The notes: generated by a model not told the origin, from the sequence alone. A DNA stretch of 64,000 nt from JAGOBP01 sp046328575 (GCA_046328575.1 JAXLWI010000018.1:1-64000); one strand, 5' to 3'. Counted from the first letter of the stretch, positions 9,255-17,779 are shown. Numbers and translations are program-made.

Positions 9255-10217
9255 TCAATCCACTCGCGTCTGATCGAAATGATGCTCTCCGGGAAAAGCC
9301 TCAATAGGATCGACATGCACGATCACGTTGGCTACGCGCGGAATGTGCGCCAGCAATTCATGTCGAACCTCTTCCGCAATTGTATGCGCCTCAACGAGTG
9401 TTAAATGGCCATCAACGCCTAACGCCAATTCCAGTGTCAAAGTATGCCCGACCCATCTTGCCCGCAAGCTGTGAACCGACTGGACTTGCGGATGTTCGCG
9501 GGCCTCTGCTTCGATTTGATCCATAAGCGCAGGGTCGACGGCATCCATCAGGCGGCCTACAATCTCCCGACCGACCTCCCAGGCCAACGCGACGATGAAA
9601 ATGGTGATGAACAAGCCAGCCAGCGGGTCTGCCAGTGGAAAGCCCAGTTTCACGCCCAGCAGGCCTAGAAACGCCGCTAGCGACGTTAATCCATCGGCGC
9701 GCGAGTGCTGTCCGTCGGCGATGAGGGCGGCGCTGCCGATGGCCTTACCTTCACGAATCTTAAACTGGGCGACGATCTCGTTGCCGATGACACCCACTAG
9801 CGAGGCAACCATGCTCCACTCGATCAATGTGGGTGTGCGCGCGGCGATGAGGTGGTCCAACGATTCCAGTGCACTAAGGATGGCGCTGCCGATGATGAAC
9901 AACAAGATGATGGCGCCGGCGAGGTCCTCGGCGCGGCCATAGCCGTAGGTGTAGCGCCGATTGGCGGCGCGGCGCGCCAGCACAAACGCAATCCACAACG
10001 GGATCGCGGTGATGATATCAGCGATGTTGTGAATGGTGTCGGCCAGCAGACCGGCACTACCGCCTGCAATCGCGATGCCGGCCTGAAATAGCGCCGTCAA
10101 CGTCAGACCCACGATAGAGATTTTGAGCGCCCGGATGCCGCGAGCCGTTGTGAGTAGTTCGTCACTTGCCGTCGCATGGGTGTGGGCGTGAGCGCCCGTC
10201 GCCGTTGTCTCGCTCAT
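9255..10217 (-). CDS. Cation diffusion facilitator (CDF) family transporter
   Basis: CDF proteins are dimeric membrane antiporters that export Zn2+, Fe2+, Mn2+, Co2+ or Cd2+ in exchange for protons. The 320-residue length fits. Seen: a His-rich N-terminus (H10, H12, H14), about six membrane helices between residues 30 and 210, the helix II metal site in 'LLADTIHNIAD' (D60, H63, D67) and the helix V site in 'IADGQHSRADGLTS' (D168, H171, D175). A soluble C-terminal domain follows, with 'VHSLRARWVGHTLTLELAL' typical of the cytosolic metal-binding fold. I chose ATG at 10217 because 'GAGGAAA' stands just before it; the frame is open further upstream. Which metal it carries cannot be told. Confidence 0.9.
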   Translation of the reverse strand: MSETTATGAHAHTHATASDELLTTARGIRALKISIVGLTLTALFQAGIAIAGGSAGLLADTIHNIADIITAIPLWIAFVLARRAANRRYTYGYGRAEDLAGAIILLFIIGSAILSALESLDHLIAARTPTLIEWSMVASLVGVIGNEIVAQFKIREGKAIGSAALIADGQHSRADGLTSLAAFLGLLGVKLGFPLADPLAGLFITIFIVALAWEVGREIVGRLMDAVDPALMDQIEAEAREHPQVQSVHSLRARWVGHTLTLELALGVDGHLTLVEAHTIAEEVRHELLAHIPRVANVIVHVDPIEAFPGEHHFDQTRVD

Positions 10218-10316
10218 AGTTTCCTCGTGTTCTACAGGTAGAGTGAGTATATCTGGCGCGCTATGCGCCGTCAACGTGGTTTAGTTGTGATACAATTTGC
10301 GGCGTAAGGGATACGT

Positions 10317-12032
10317 ATGGCCGATCGAACCTTGTCTGATGCCGAAATCACCGCTTTGGTCGAATTTCTGGGGGGAGTTCCGCTGTTTCAGGAACTTCAC
10401 CTGGATGAATTGACGGCGCTGGTGTCGATTGCGCAGTGGGAGACGTACGCGCCAGGCGCCGAACTGTATCAGCAAAGCAAAGCGGACGGCACACTGTACA
10501 TCATCTATTCCGGCGAAGTGACCCTATCGCACATCGATCCACAGGGCGCGCCGAACGATGTCGGGGTGAAGGGTACTGGCGCGTGGCTGGGAGAATCAGC
10601 CCTGCTATTGGATGAGCCGCACGATGTAACAGTCAAAGCCCTGACCGAAGTTACCGCGCTACTGCTGCAGCGGGCGGAGTTTGATGAACTACGTGTCGCC
10701 ATGCCAGGCCTGTGGGATCGGCTGACCCCCAAGGATGAGAACGCGCGAAAGATTCATGCGCCCCACTTTGGCTGGCAAGCGCCCGATGAGAATGTGGTGC
10801 TCTTTACGCGTGAGCACTCGTGGTCGTTCATTCGCGTGGCGCTGCTACCGATTGGCATATTGATTCTCGGCGGGCTGTTGGTCTTCGCGCTGGCGCAAAC
10901 GGTGGCACTGCTGGCTATTGTGTTAGGTGTGCTCTTGAGTTTGGGCTTGGTCGGCTCTCTGTTCTATCTAGTACTGGACTGGCGCAACGACTACTACGTG
11001 GTCACTAATAAGCGCATCGTACACATTGATGAGATTCCCATCATTCGCAAGCGCCGCGAGGAAGCGCCGTTGTCGGCCATTTCGGAGATTCAGTTTGCCC
11101 GCAACAGCATCATTGCGCACCTGCTCGATTTCGGCGATTTGCGGGCCGAGACGTTCAGCGGGGCGATCTTTATCAAGGATATCCCGCATCCCAATACGGT
11201 CAAGAACATCATTCAGCGCGAAATCGAACGGGTGCGCGCGCGCGCGCGGGCGGCGGAACGTAACGCCATTCGCGATGAACTCTCGAAGCGCATCATCGCC
11301 AAAGAGCCGCGCGTAGATGCGGTTGTGACACCCGCTCCACCGCCGCGACCATCGTCTCAATTCATTCTGACAGGCATTGTCCGCTACTTCTTCCCTAAAT
11401 TGAAAGAAGTTCAAGGCGATTCCATTATTTGGCGCAAGCACTGGGTGAAGTTGTGGGAGGTCGCCTGGCTGCCGTTTTTGTTAATGCTCACGTCGATTTG
11501 GGCCGTGATCAACTGGTGGAATCACTGGATTCCCTTTGGCTTGTTATCCGACGAGGCCTGGTGGTTTTGGCCCATTCCGTTCGCCGTTTTCTTCGCCTGG
11601 TGGTTGTGGTTGTTTGAAGACTGGCGCAACGATGTGTACATTCTGACGTCCACGCGCATCATCGACATTGAGCGCGTGCCGTTTCTGCTTAGCGAGAAGC
11701 GGCGCGAGACGACGTTGTCCAAGATTCAAACGTCCGAATTTAAGATTCCGACGCCGTTGGCTCGCTTTTTGCGTTTTGGCACACTGACGATTCGCGTGCC
11801 CGGCGCCGTATTTGAATTTGTCGATATTACCGATCCAGCTGGTGCCCAGACCGATATCAACAAGCGGCTGGCCGAGTTCAACAAGCGCCAGGCTGAAAAC
11901 GAGGCCCGTGGTCGGCGCAACGAGCTGAGCGACTGGTTTGCCGCGTACGATCAGATTCGGCAGCAACAGGCCCCCCGCTCGGCCGCACCGTCACCACAAG
12001 TCGTGGGAGGAGATGAGCATGACAATCCGTAA
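10317..12032 (+). CDS. Membrane protein: cyclic-nucleotide-binding-like domain plus two bacterial PH (bPH2) units
   Basis: 571 residues. Residues about 18-140 look like a cyclic-nucleotide-binding (Crp-like) domain: 'PLFQELHLDELTALVSIAQ', 'GTLYIIYSGEVTLSH', 'GAWLGESALLLDEPHDVTV'. Two similar halves follow. Each has a pair of hydrophobic helices (about 173-217 and 380-430), then a bPH2/DUF304 segment: 'DWRNDYYVVTNKRIVHID...RREEAPLSAISEIQF' at about 221 and 'DWRNDVYILTSTRIIDIE...RRETTLSKIQTSEF' at about 435. A charged Arg/Glu helix follows the first unit (about 300-325). bPH2 domains are membrane-associated and of largely unknown role. It overlaps the start of def by 14 bp, so the two are probably co-transcribed. 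Function is not known; a nucleotide-sensing membrane protein is a reasonable guess. Confidence 0.75.
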   Translation: MADRTLSDAEITALVEFLGGVPLFQELHLDELTALVSIAQWETYAPGAELYQQSKADGTLYIIYSGEVTLSHIDPQGAPNDVGVKGTGAWLGESALLLDEPHDVTVKALTEVTALLLQRAEFDELRVAMPGLWDRLTPKDENARKIHAPHFGWQAPDENVVLFTREHSWSFIRVALLPIGILILGGLLVFALAQTVALLAIVLGVLLSLGLVGSLFYLVLDWRNDYYVVTNKRIVHIDEIPIIRKRREEAPLSAISEIQFARNSIIAHLLDFGDLRAETFSGAIFIKDIPHPNTVKNIIQREIERVRARARAAERNAIRDELSKRIIAKEPRVDAVVTPAPPPRPSSQFILTGIVRYFFPKLKEVQGDSIIWRKHWVKLWEVAWLPFLLMLTSIWAVINWWNHWIPFGLLSDEAWWFWPIPFAVFFAWWLWLFEDWRNDVYILTSTRIIDIERVPFLLSEKRRETTLSKIQTSEFKIPTPLARFLRFGTLTIRVPGAVFEFVDITDPAGAQTDINKRLAEFNKRQAENEARGRRNELSDWFAAYDQIRQQQAPRSAAPSPQVVGGDEHDNP

Positions 12033-12576
12033 GATTCGCGTGATCGACGATCCGGTCTTGCGTCGCAAGGCCAAGAAGGTCGAAAAGATCACGCCCGAGA
12101 TTCGTGAACTGATCGAGGATATGATCGAGACGATGCGCGCCGCGCCTGGTGTAGGGCTGGCCGCGCCGCAGGTCGGCGTTAGCGAACGCGTTATCGTCAT
12201 CGAGTATGCCGACGAGCCCGAAGACGATGATGAGACCAACGCGCCGCCGCCCAAGAAGAAACTGTATGCCGTGGTTAACCCGGAGATCATCTGGACGTCT
12301 GATGAGAAGGTAGAGGGCACGGAAGGCTGCCTCAGCATTCCCGGCTGGGTGGGTGACGTGTCGCGTCACGAGGCCATCGCCGTGAAGGGCGTAAATCGAT
12401 CGGGTCAGAAGATCAAACTCAATCTGGAAGGCTGGCTGGCGCGGATCTTTCAGCACGAGATCGATCATCTGGACGGCGTGCTCTATACCGATCGGCTGGT
12501 GTCCCCCGAAACGTTGCGGCGCGTGACACCGGGCGAGGAAGAAAACTCCGATCTTAAAGCCGAAGCCATCGGCTAA
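12019..12576 (+). CDS. def: Peptide deformylase
   Basis: Removes the formyl group from the N-terminal methionine of new proteins; an Fe2+/Zn2+ enzyme of the cytosol. All three family motifs are visible: 'GVGLAAPQ' (about 46-53), 'EGCLSIP' (Cys metal ligand, about 102-108) and 'HEIDHLDGVL' (two His ligands and catalytic Glu). Total is 185 residues, slightly longer than the 165-180 usual, because of an insert 'EDDDETNAPPPKKK' near residues 70-85 between motifs 1 and 2. ATG at 12019 is favoured over 12013 because 'GGAGGAG' ends six bases before it. It lies inside the end of the preceding gene. fmt is not nearby. Confidence 0.95.
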   Translation: MTIRKIRVIDDPVLRRKAKKVEKITPEIRELIEDMIETMRAAPGVGLAAPQVGVSERVIVIEYADEPEDDDETNAPPPKKKLYAVVNPEIIWTSDEKVEGTEGCLSIPGWVGDVSRHEAIAVKGVNRSGQKIKLNLEGWLARIFQHEIDHLDGVLYTDRLVSPETLRRVTPGEEENSDLKAEAIG

Positions 12577-12596
12577 ACCGACAATGAGGCCGACCT

Positions 12597-12953
12597 ATGA
12601 CAACTCTGGGATCATTGCTTAAACGCCAACGCGATCGACATGGCTGGACTCAACAGGAAGTGGTCGATCGGGCTGGGCTGGATCGCAGTTCAAGTTACTT
12701 GTCGAGTCTGGAAACGGGCAAGACCAGCCCGACGATCGATGAATTGGATAAACTCGCGCGGTTGTTCGGCACCACCTCGATGGAACTGCTGCGCGAAGTG
12801 ACCGGCATTACACCCGATTGGGAATTTGAGCCGGATTCCGATCTCGCCCGATTAGTCACGCTGTATCAAGCGCTCGGCCCAATCGAGAAAGAATCGGGCC
12901 TGGCGTATCTAGAGTTTTTGCTAGAGCGGCAGAATCGACAACTCTCGAAATAA
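12597..12953 (+). CDS. XRE-family helix-turn-helix regulator
   Basis: 118 residues. The N-terminal 65 form an HTH_3/Cro-C1 domain: 'LGSLLKRQRDRHGWTQQEVV', then 'SSSYLSSLETGKTSPTIDEL' and 'LARLFGTTSMELLREV', which are the helices and the usual following segment of the family. The C-terminal half ('LARLVTLYQALGPIEKESGLAYLEFLLER') is helical and may be a dimerisation part. It lies 20 bp after def and likely shares its transcript. Its target is unknown; no clear operator was seen beside it. Confidence 0.85.
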   Translation: MTTLGSLLKRQRDRHGWTQQEVVDRAGLDRSSSYLSSLETGKTSPTIDELDKLARLFGTTSMELLREVTGITPDWEFEPDSDLARLVTLYQALGPIEKESGLAYLEFLLERQNRQLSK

Positions 12954-12986
12954 AATGAGGCGAGCCAACGGCTCGCCTCATTCATT
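12954..12986. terminator. Bidirectional terminator between convergent genes
   Basis: Perfect 13-bp stem (12954-12966 with 12970-12982) around a 3-nt loop. It begins with AA and ends with TT, and lies between the XRE regulator and the converging dedA gene. Confidence 0.8.
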
Positions 12987-12987
12987 G

Positions 12988-13671
12988 TTAGTCTTCGGCC
13001 ATCTCGGTCTGCACCGTTGCCGGCTCGCGGCGCAGCCGCCGCAAAATTTCGTCTTTGTTGTCGCGCCAGATGTGGATCAAAGTTGGCAGCGCCGAAATGA
13101 AGACCACGGCGATGATCAACAGTAGGAAGTATTTATCCAACGTTTCTGGCTCGACGGTCGCGCCAAAGACTGTTCCGATCCCGTAGCCGATCAGCGTCAC
13201 GCCCACGGCCCACAACAACCCACCGAACACATTCCAAATGAAGAATTGCCGATACTCCATTTCGACTGCGCCCGCCACGATCGGCGCGAAGGTACGAATA
13301 AACGGCACAAAGCGCGCCAGCACAATCGTCTTGCCGCCATGCTTATCGTAGAAGGCTTTGGCCGCCAGTAGATTTTTTCGCTTGAACAAGCGCGAGTTCT
13401 CCCGGTTGAAAATGCGCGGCCCCGTCTTCTTGCCGAACCAGTAACCGACATTGTCGCCCAAAATCGCCGCAATGGGCAATGCGATCAGCAGAAACGGCAG
13501 ATTCAAGAACGGCTGCCCCGTCCCCGGATCGATGCGCCAAGCCAGCAACCCCGCTGTCAGCAGTAGGCTATCGCCGGGCAGAAAGAAGCCGAAAAACAGC
13601 CCCGACTCTGCAAAGACAATGGCGATGATGCCCACGTAGCCAAATGTTTGAACGATCTGTTCGAGACTCAT
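12988..13671 (-). CDS. DedA family membrane protein
   Basis: 227 residues. DedA/VTT proteins are integral membrane proteins implicated in undecaprenyl-phosphate or phospholipid flipping and in membrane homeostasis. Family motifs are plain: 'FAESGLFFGFFLPGDSLL' near the N-terminus (re-entrant loop), 'GDNVGYWFGKKTGPRIF' mid-protein, and 'LARFVPFIRTFAPIVAGA' with its conserved Arg. These are followed by 'FFIWNVFGGLLWAVGVTLIG' and one more helix. A charged 30-residue cytosolic tail ends the protein. ATG at 13671 follows 'GGGGAGAAAC'. It lies downstream of the HMG-CoA reductase gene, separated by a hairpin, so it probably has its own promoter. Confidence 0.9.
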   Translation of the reverse strand: MSLEQIVQTFGYVGIIAIVFAESGLFFGFFLPGDSLLLTAGLLAWRIDPGTGQPFLNLPFLLIALPIAAILGDNVGYWFGKKTGPRIFNRENSRLFKRKNLLAAKAFYDKHGGKTIVLARFVPFIRTFAPIVAGAVEMEYRQFFIWNVFGGLLWAVGVTLIGYGIGTVFGATVEPETLDKYFLLLIIAVVFISALPTLIHIWRDNKDEILRRLRREPATVQTEMAED

Positions 13672-13695
13672 GTTTCTCCCCTTTTAGATAGTCGA

Positions 13696-13727
13696 AGACC
13701 CCGCCTCTATACGAGCGGGGTCTCTCA
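13696..13727 (-). terminator. Hairpin terminator downstream of HMG-CoA reductase
   Basis: 9-bp perfect stem (13696-13704 with 13715-13723), GC-rich, lying between the stop of the HMG-CoA reductase gene and the start of dedA. On the minus strand the stem is followed by a short, only moderately T-rich stretch. Confidence 0.6.
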
Positions 13728-13804
13728 AGTTACTGTGATGGCCAGAATACCATGCTTCAACTCATGCGACAAGCGCTTTCGAATGGGGACTGGGTTGGCC
13801 GCAT

Positions 13805-15346
13805 TCAGCGGTTGCGGCCGTACTTCTCATGACTCGATACCCAATCGGACGATGAAATGGCGGATGCCAAAGAAATCTCGCCCGCTAAAGCGACGGCCGC
13901 CACAATCTCGGCCAACCGATAGACTTTACCGCGCCCTACGCACCCCAGAATCTCCAGGCACTCGCGTTGAGTGGGCAAACCTACGCCGCCGCCGTGCGTA
14001 GCTACAATAAGCGACGGAATCGTCAACGACATATACAGATCGCCCTGCGGCGTTAGTTCGGTGTACAGCAAGCCCGCCGACGATTCGGCCACGTTCGCCA
14101 CGTCCTGGCCTGTGGCGATGAACATCGCAGTGATGCCGTTGGCCGAATGCAAACCGTTGTTGTTTACGCCCGATAGGAAACCGCCGATCGACGCAACGCC
14201 GTAGTGATAGAACAGCTTCTCTGGCTCCACGCGCATGTGCTGAATCAACACGTCGCGCTTCACGGTCGCTTCGGCGGTGACCCGCTTGCCGCGCGTGCGC
14301 ATGATGTTGATCTGCGACGCCTTCTTGTCGGTGGCAAAGTTCGATTCGAGATAGAAGTTGGTGATGCCCTCGTAGTGATCGATGATCCAGCCGCACGCCG
14401 CAAACGTCGCGCGGCCTACCATGTTCTGCCCGGCCGCATCGCCCGTGGTGTAGTTGAAGCGCAGATACACAAACTTGTTCGACAGGTACGTGTCGATGTT
14501 GTCGAGTTTGGCTACGCTCGAAGTGGCTTCGGCTTCGTCTTTGATCTTATCGAAGTTGTCCTGCACCCACTTCGCAAATTCTCGGCCGGCGCGCGCATCG
14601 GCAAACACGAAGACCGGCGCGCGCTGCATCGCATCGCCGACGACGGTGACCTTGACGCCGCCGCTGAGGTTCATGATCTTCATGCCGCGATTGTACGACG
14701 CGACGAGCGTGCCCTCGCTAGTCGCCATCGGAATTAAGAAGTCACCTTGCGCGTGTTCGCCGTCGATGCGCATGGGACCCGCCAAACCGATCGGGACTTG
14801 GGCGACCCCAATGAAATTCTCGCAGTTGCCTTTCGCCGCATGTGGATCGAACGAGTACTTCCACAAATGATTGGGTTTCGCGCCGGTGACTTGCTCGACG
14901 AGCGTTTGCCGCTGCCGAATGATGTCGTCGCTGTAGTCGTCGTTGTGATCGCGCGGAATCTTGAGTTGTTCCGGTTCATGTGCGGAGATGCCGTCTTCGA
15001 CTTTGAATTGCAGTTTGCCAAACGGCCTGGTTTCAAAGGCGATTTCGATCTCGTGCTTGCCTTCCGGCAGCGCGGACAGCGGCGTTTGAATGGTGACGAT
15101 GGCCCGCAAGGGGAAGGCCAGCGGATGACTGGCGGAGACTTCGTACGGCGACAGCGTGTGCCCGTCACTCAGGGTCAGCGACACGCGATCGAGTGCGACG
15201 GGCGTGCCGTTGATGGCGATGCTGCGCAAACCGATCAGTTCCGCATCGCTCAAGCGGTTCTTGATCGAGAACTGTACGCCTGCTTCGGCATTCTTCAAGC
15301 TGCCGAGGGTATACAACTTCTTCAGCAACATGCTCGGAATGATCAT
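13805..15346 (-). CDS. Hydroxymethylglutaryl-CoA reductase with an extra N-terminal domain
   Basis: Reduces HMG-CoA to mevalonate, the committed step of the mevalonate route to isoprenoids. The catalytic part (about 165-513) shows 'ENFIGVAQVPIGLAGP' (family 'EN.IG..p.P.GvAGP'), 'MATSEGTLVASYNRG' with the catalytic Glu, 'DAAGQNM' (family 'DAMGMNm'), 'TDKKAS' with the catalytic Lys, and 'SSHEKYGRN' with the final His. 'HGGGVGLPTQ' is the usual C-terminal glycine segment. Ahead of it lie about 150 residues with a beta-rich look ('FETRPFGKLQFKVEDG') that are not part of known soluble reductases. ATG at 15346 was chosen for 'AGGGGGAG' five bases upstream. No other mevalonate genes are adjacent, so whether the full pathway exists cannot be judged here. 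Confidence 0.9.
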   Translation of the reverse strand: MIIPSMLLKKLYTLGSLKNAEAGVQFSIKNRLSDAELIGLRSIAINGTPVALDRVSLTLSDGHTLSPYEVSASHPLAFPLRAIVTIQTPLSALPEGKHEIEIAFETRPFGKLQFKVEDGISAHEPEQLKIPRDHNDDYSDDIIRQRQTLVEQVTGAKPNHLWKYSFDPHAAKGNCENFIGVAQVPIGLAGPMRIDGEHAQGDFLIPMATSEGTLVASYNRGMKIMNLSGGVKVTVVGDAMQRAPVFVFADARAGREFAKWVQDNFDKIKDEAEATSSVAKLDNIDTYLSNKFVYLRFNYTTGDAAGQNMVGRATFAACGWIIDHYEGITNFYLESNFATDKKASQINIMRTRGKRVTAEATVKRDVLIQHMRVEPEKLFYHYGVASIGGFLSGVNNNGLHSANGITAMFIATGQDVANVAESSAGLLYTELTPQGDLYMSLTIPSLIVATHGGGVGLPTQRECLEILGCVGRGKVYRLAEIVAAVALAGEISLASAISSSDWVSSHEKYGRNR

Positions 15347-15454
15347 GGCGGCTCCCCCTATGAAGTTGAAATGTGGCATGCGGAACGCGGAATAATGCTG
15401 GCTACGGCCTCAAATATACTTGAGCGGTTATGGGCTGTCAACCACAAAATCGAT

Positions 15455-16438
15455 CTACGCCCTTCGTTTCAAGAAAGGCATCAGATCGTGGCTGTATTCA
15501 TCGAGGCAAGCCGGATCGCCGTTGAGCGGCTGGAAGACGATCGAGTCTGCACCGGCGTCGCTCAAACGCTGGATGGTATCGAGCACTTGCTCGGGCGTTC
15601 CGGCGGCTGAGAAGGCGTCGAGCCAGTCATCAGGCATGTCGCGCGCGACTGCGTCGACACTGCGCGTTTGAGTAAATGCTGCAACCTCGGCCATAATCCC
15701 CAAGGCGTTCAGTTGTACATCAGCCCAGGGCAGCCGGGCGGCTAATGACTGGCGTGCTGCGGCCCGTGCGGCGCTTCCGTCGCGATTGACTTTCACATCG
15801 AAATAGACAACGACCCGCTGGTGAGTACGCCCTGATTCAGCCATTCCGGCGTGAATCTGCTCGCACGCCCAACGCACATAGGCTGGTGACGACATGCCGG
15901 TCAAGAGCGTGCCATCGCCGACACGCCCTGCCAGCCGCAGCGATTTGTCGCGCATTGCGCCGACATACAACGGCGGAAGCGTCGTCGGCGTCAGCTGCAT
16001 CTGAACGCGATCGAGGTTCACCTGTTCACCGTGTGTGGTGATCATTTCGCCGCTGAGCAACTGACGCACGGCGATCACCGTTTCTTCCAGCGCTTTCATG
16101 GATGATCTCGGCGCCGCGCCGATTTGCGTCATCCACGCCCCGACGCCATGCCCAAAGCCCGGCAGCAACCGATCGGGAAAGGCGCGCGCCAACGTGGTGA
16201 TTTCCATCGCCGCAAACAAAGGATTATGGGCCGTCGCGGGCAGCAGACCGATGCCCACTTTGAGACGCTGCGTGGCCGACAGGGCGATGGCCGCCGAGGT
16301 AAAGGCTCCGGGCAAGAAACAATCATCCCATAGCCACAGTTCGTCGAAGCCCGCCGACTCGGCGCGACGGGCGTAATCGGCCAGCGTTTCGGGCGGGAAC
16401 TTGGGATGGAAGATCACACCAATTGATGGCACAGGCAT
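15455..16438 (-). CDS. LLM-class (luciferase-like) flavin-dependent oxidoreductase
   Basis: 327 residues, the normal size for the bacterial luciferase / F420-dependent reductase superfamily, a TIM-barrel fold. Motifs seen: 'ARRAESAGFDELWLWDD' near residue 25-40 (substrate and flavin side), 'KVGIGLLPATAHNPLFAAMEITTL', 'LPGFGHGVGAWM' (family 'lGlG.G.....'), 'PPLYVGAMRDKSLRLAGRVGDG' in the latter half, and 'FSAAGTPEQVLDTIQRLSDAGADSIVF' near the C-terminus. Such enzymes use FMN or coenzyme F420; the sequence alone does not decide. Substrate is unknown. It is followed by the HMG-CoA reductase gene on the same strand about 110 bp away, without a clear link in function. Confidence 0.85.
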   Translation of the reverse strand: MPVPSIGVIFHPKFPPETLADYARRAESAGFDELWLWDDCFLPGAFTSAAIALSATQRLKVGIGLLPATAHNPLFAAMEITTLARAFPDRLLPGFGHGVGAWMTQIGAAPRSSMKALEETVIAVRQLLSGEMITTHGEQVNLDRVQMQLTPTTLPPLYVGAMRDKSLRLAGRVGDGTLLTGMSSPAYVRWACEQIHAGMAESGRTHQRVVVYFDVKVNRDGSAARAAARQSLAARLPWADVQLNALGIMAEVAAFTQTRSVDAVARDMPDDWLDAFSAAGTPEQVLDTIQRLSDAGADSIVFQPLNGDPACLDEYSHDLMPFLKRRA

Positions 16439-16646
16439 GAGCGACTCTCGCTTTCAGAAAAGTTGTTTGCCACAGAAGTGAGGCAAAATTCAACACAATT
16501 GCTCGCAGCCCGCGTCCTCGCGGGCGTCATAAACAGATCAAACGCGACCGCGTGCACGCGGGAGAAAATCCATAAACAGGTGTGTCGCCGCGTTCAGTAC
16601 AGAACAAGCCACTTGGCTGATCAATGTCAATATACCGTTTCTGTGG

Positions 16647-16877
16647 CCTGTCATTGGCGCTCCGCAGCCTGTCATTGACGCTCCGCACCCTGTATTTGGC
16701 GCTCCGCAGCCTGCCATCAGCGCTCCGCAGCCTGTCATTGGCGCTCCGCACCCTGTATTTGGTACTCCGCGTCTTGCAATTGATGCTCCGCAGCCTGTAT
16801 TTGGTACTCCGCGCACTGTCATTGACGCTCCGCGGCCTGTTTTAAGCGATCCGCGTCGTGCCAATGGCGTTCCGCAC
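16647..16877. repeat. 21-bp tandem repeat, 11 units
   Basis: Eleven uninterrupted units of exactly 21 bp, consensus roughly CCTGTMATTGGCGCTCCGCAS. The TCCGC core is present in every unit; the CCTG start and bases 5-13 vary. Since 21 is a multiple of three, several frames stay open on both strands and give artificial heptad-repeat proteins. The stretch lies between the luciferase-like gene and surE, both on the minus strand. The bases just after it (16878-16900) continue in a looser 'CCGC/CTGC' pattern. The remaining gap 16439-16646 shows no gene I can support. Confidence 0.95.
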
Positions 16878-16900
16878 TCCGCCTTCTGTCTTCTGCGTTC

Positions 16901-17638
16901 CTAAATATTCCACTCCTTTAGCGTTTCCATAAACCTGTACGCCGTCATATCCATCTGAATCGGCGTGATGGAGATGTAGCCGTTGTGCAGCGCGCCGACA
17001 TCGGTGCCGTCGTCGGGAATGCCCGTCGGGGCCGAGCCGCCGATCCAGTAATAGGGTCGGCCCCGTGGATCGATGCGAGCGTCGAGGGCGTCGTTGTACA
17101 CACGCTCGCCCATCCGCGTGAGTTGCACCCCTTTGATCGGTCCGGTGGGCACATTCACGTTGAGTAAAACTTCGCGCGGCAGGCCGTGCGCCAACACGAT
17201 CGGCACGAGGCGCGCCGCAAAGGCCGCGGCAGTTTCATAGGCGGACGCGTCATCCACCGACACCGCGATCGACGGGATGCCGCTCAACGAACCTTCCATC
17301 GCGGCGGTGACGGTGCCCGAGTATGTGACATCGTGGCTGAGGTTGGGAAAGGGATTAATGCCGGACACGATCAGATCCGGCTTGAAGTCGATCGCGCCGA
17401 GCAGCACCAGCGCGACGCAATCGCTGGGCGCGCCGCTGCTGGCATACGCGTCGCTGCCATCGGCCAATTGGACTTTGTTCAAGCGCAGCGGCTTATGCAG
17501 CGTCTTGACGTGGCCGCCCGCGCTCCAGTTTTGATCGGGCGCGACCACCGTCACTTGTCCAACTTTTTCCAGCGCTTGTTTTAGGATCAACAGCCCCGGC
17601 GCGCTGTAGCCATCGTCGTTGGTTACCAGAATGTTCAT
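16901..17638 (-). CDS. surE: 5'/3'-nucleotidase SurE
   Basis: SurE is a metal-dependent phosphatase acting on nucleoside monophosphates (and short polyphosphate), linked to stationary-phase survival. The 245 residues fit. The start 'MNILVTNDDGYSAPGL' is the family signature, with the two Asp metal ligands (D8, D9). 'VVAPDQNWSAGG' supplies the conserved Ser/Asn segment. 'SGAPSDCVALVLL', 'DLIVSGINPFPNL' and 'YSGTVTAAMEGSLSGIPSIAVS' follow in order. ATG at 17638 has 'AGGAG' six bases upstream. The frame continues to 17686 but without family sequence. It is the only gene between the penicillin-binding protein and the tandem repeat. Confidence 0.95.
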   Translation of the reverse strand: MNILVTNDDGYSAPGLLILKQALEKVGQVTVVAPDQNWSAGGHVKTLHKPLRLNKVQLADGSDAYASSGAPSDCVALVLLGAIDFKPDLIVSGINPFPNLSHDVTYSGTVTAAMEGSLSGIPSIAVSVDDASAYETAAAFAARLVPIVLAHGLPREVLLNVNVPTGPIKGVQLTRMGERVYNDALDARIDPRGRPYYWIGGSAPTGIPDDGTDVGALHNGYISITPIQMDMTAYRFMETLKEWNI

Positions 17639-17713
17639 GATTACTCCTGAAGTCGTCGGGCGCGGAAGCCCGCTCGGATGTGTCAAATCTCAGCGGCGCT
17701 AGATAAACAATGA

Positions 17714-17736
17714 CCCGCTCAGTCATTACGAGCGGG
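17714..17736 (-). terminator. Terminator hairpin after the penicillin-binding protein gene
   Basis: 7-bp GC-rich stem (17714-17720 with 17730-17736), followed on the minus strand by 'TCATTGTTTAT'. It separates the large penicillin-binding protein gene from surE. Confidence 0.6.
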
Positions 17737-17779
17737 CCATTTCTCTGCTAAATCATCATGCCTGATCCCAGATTGTCAA

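Noticed and set aside
16527..16864. Three overlapping open frames on both strands over the 21-bp repeats
   Set aside because: They exist only because the repeat length is divisible by three; compositions are artificial and no ribosome site or conserved start is present.
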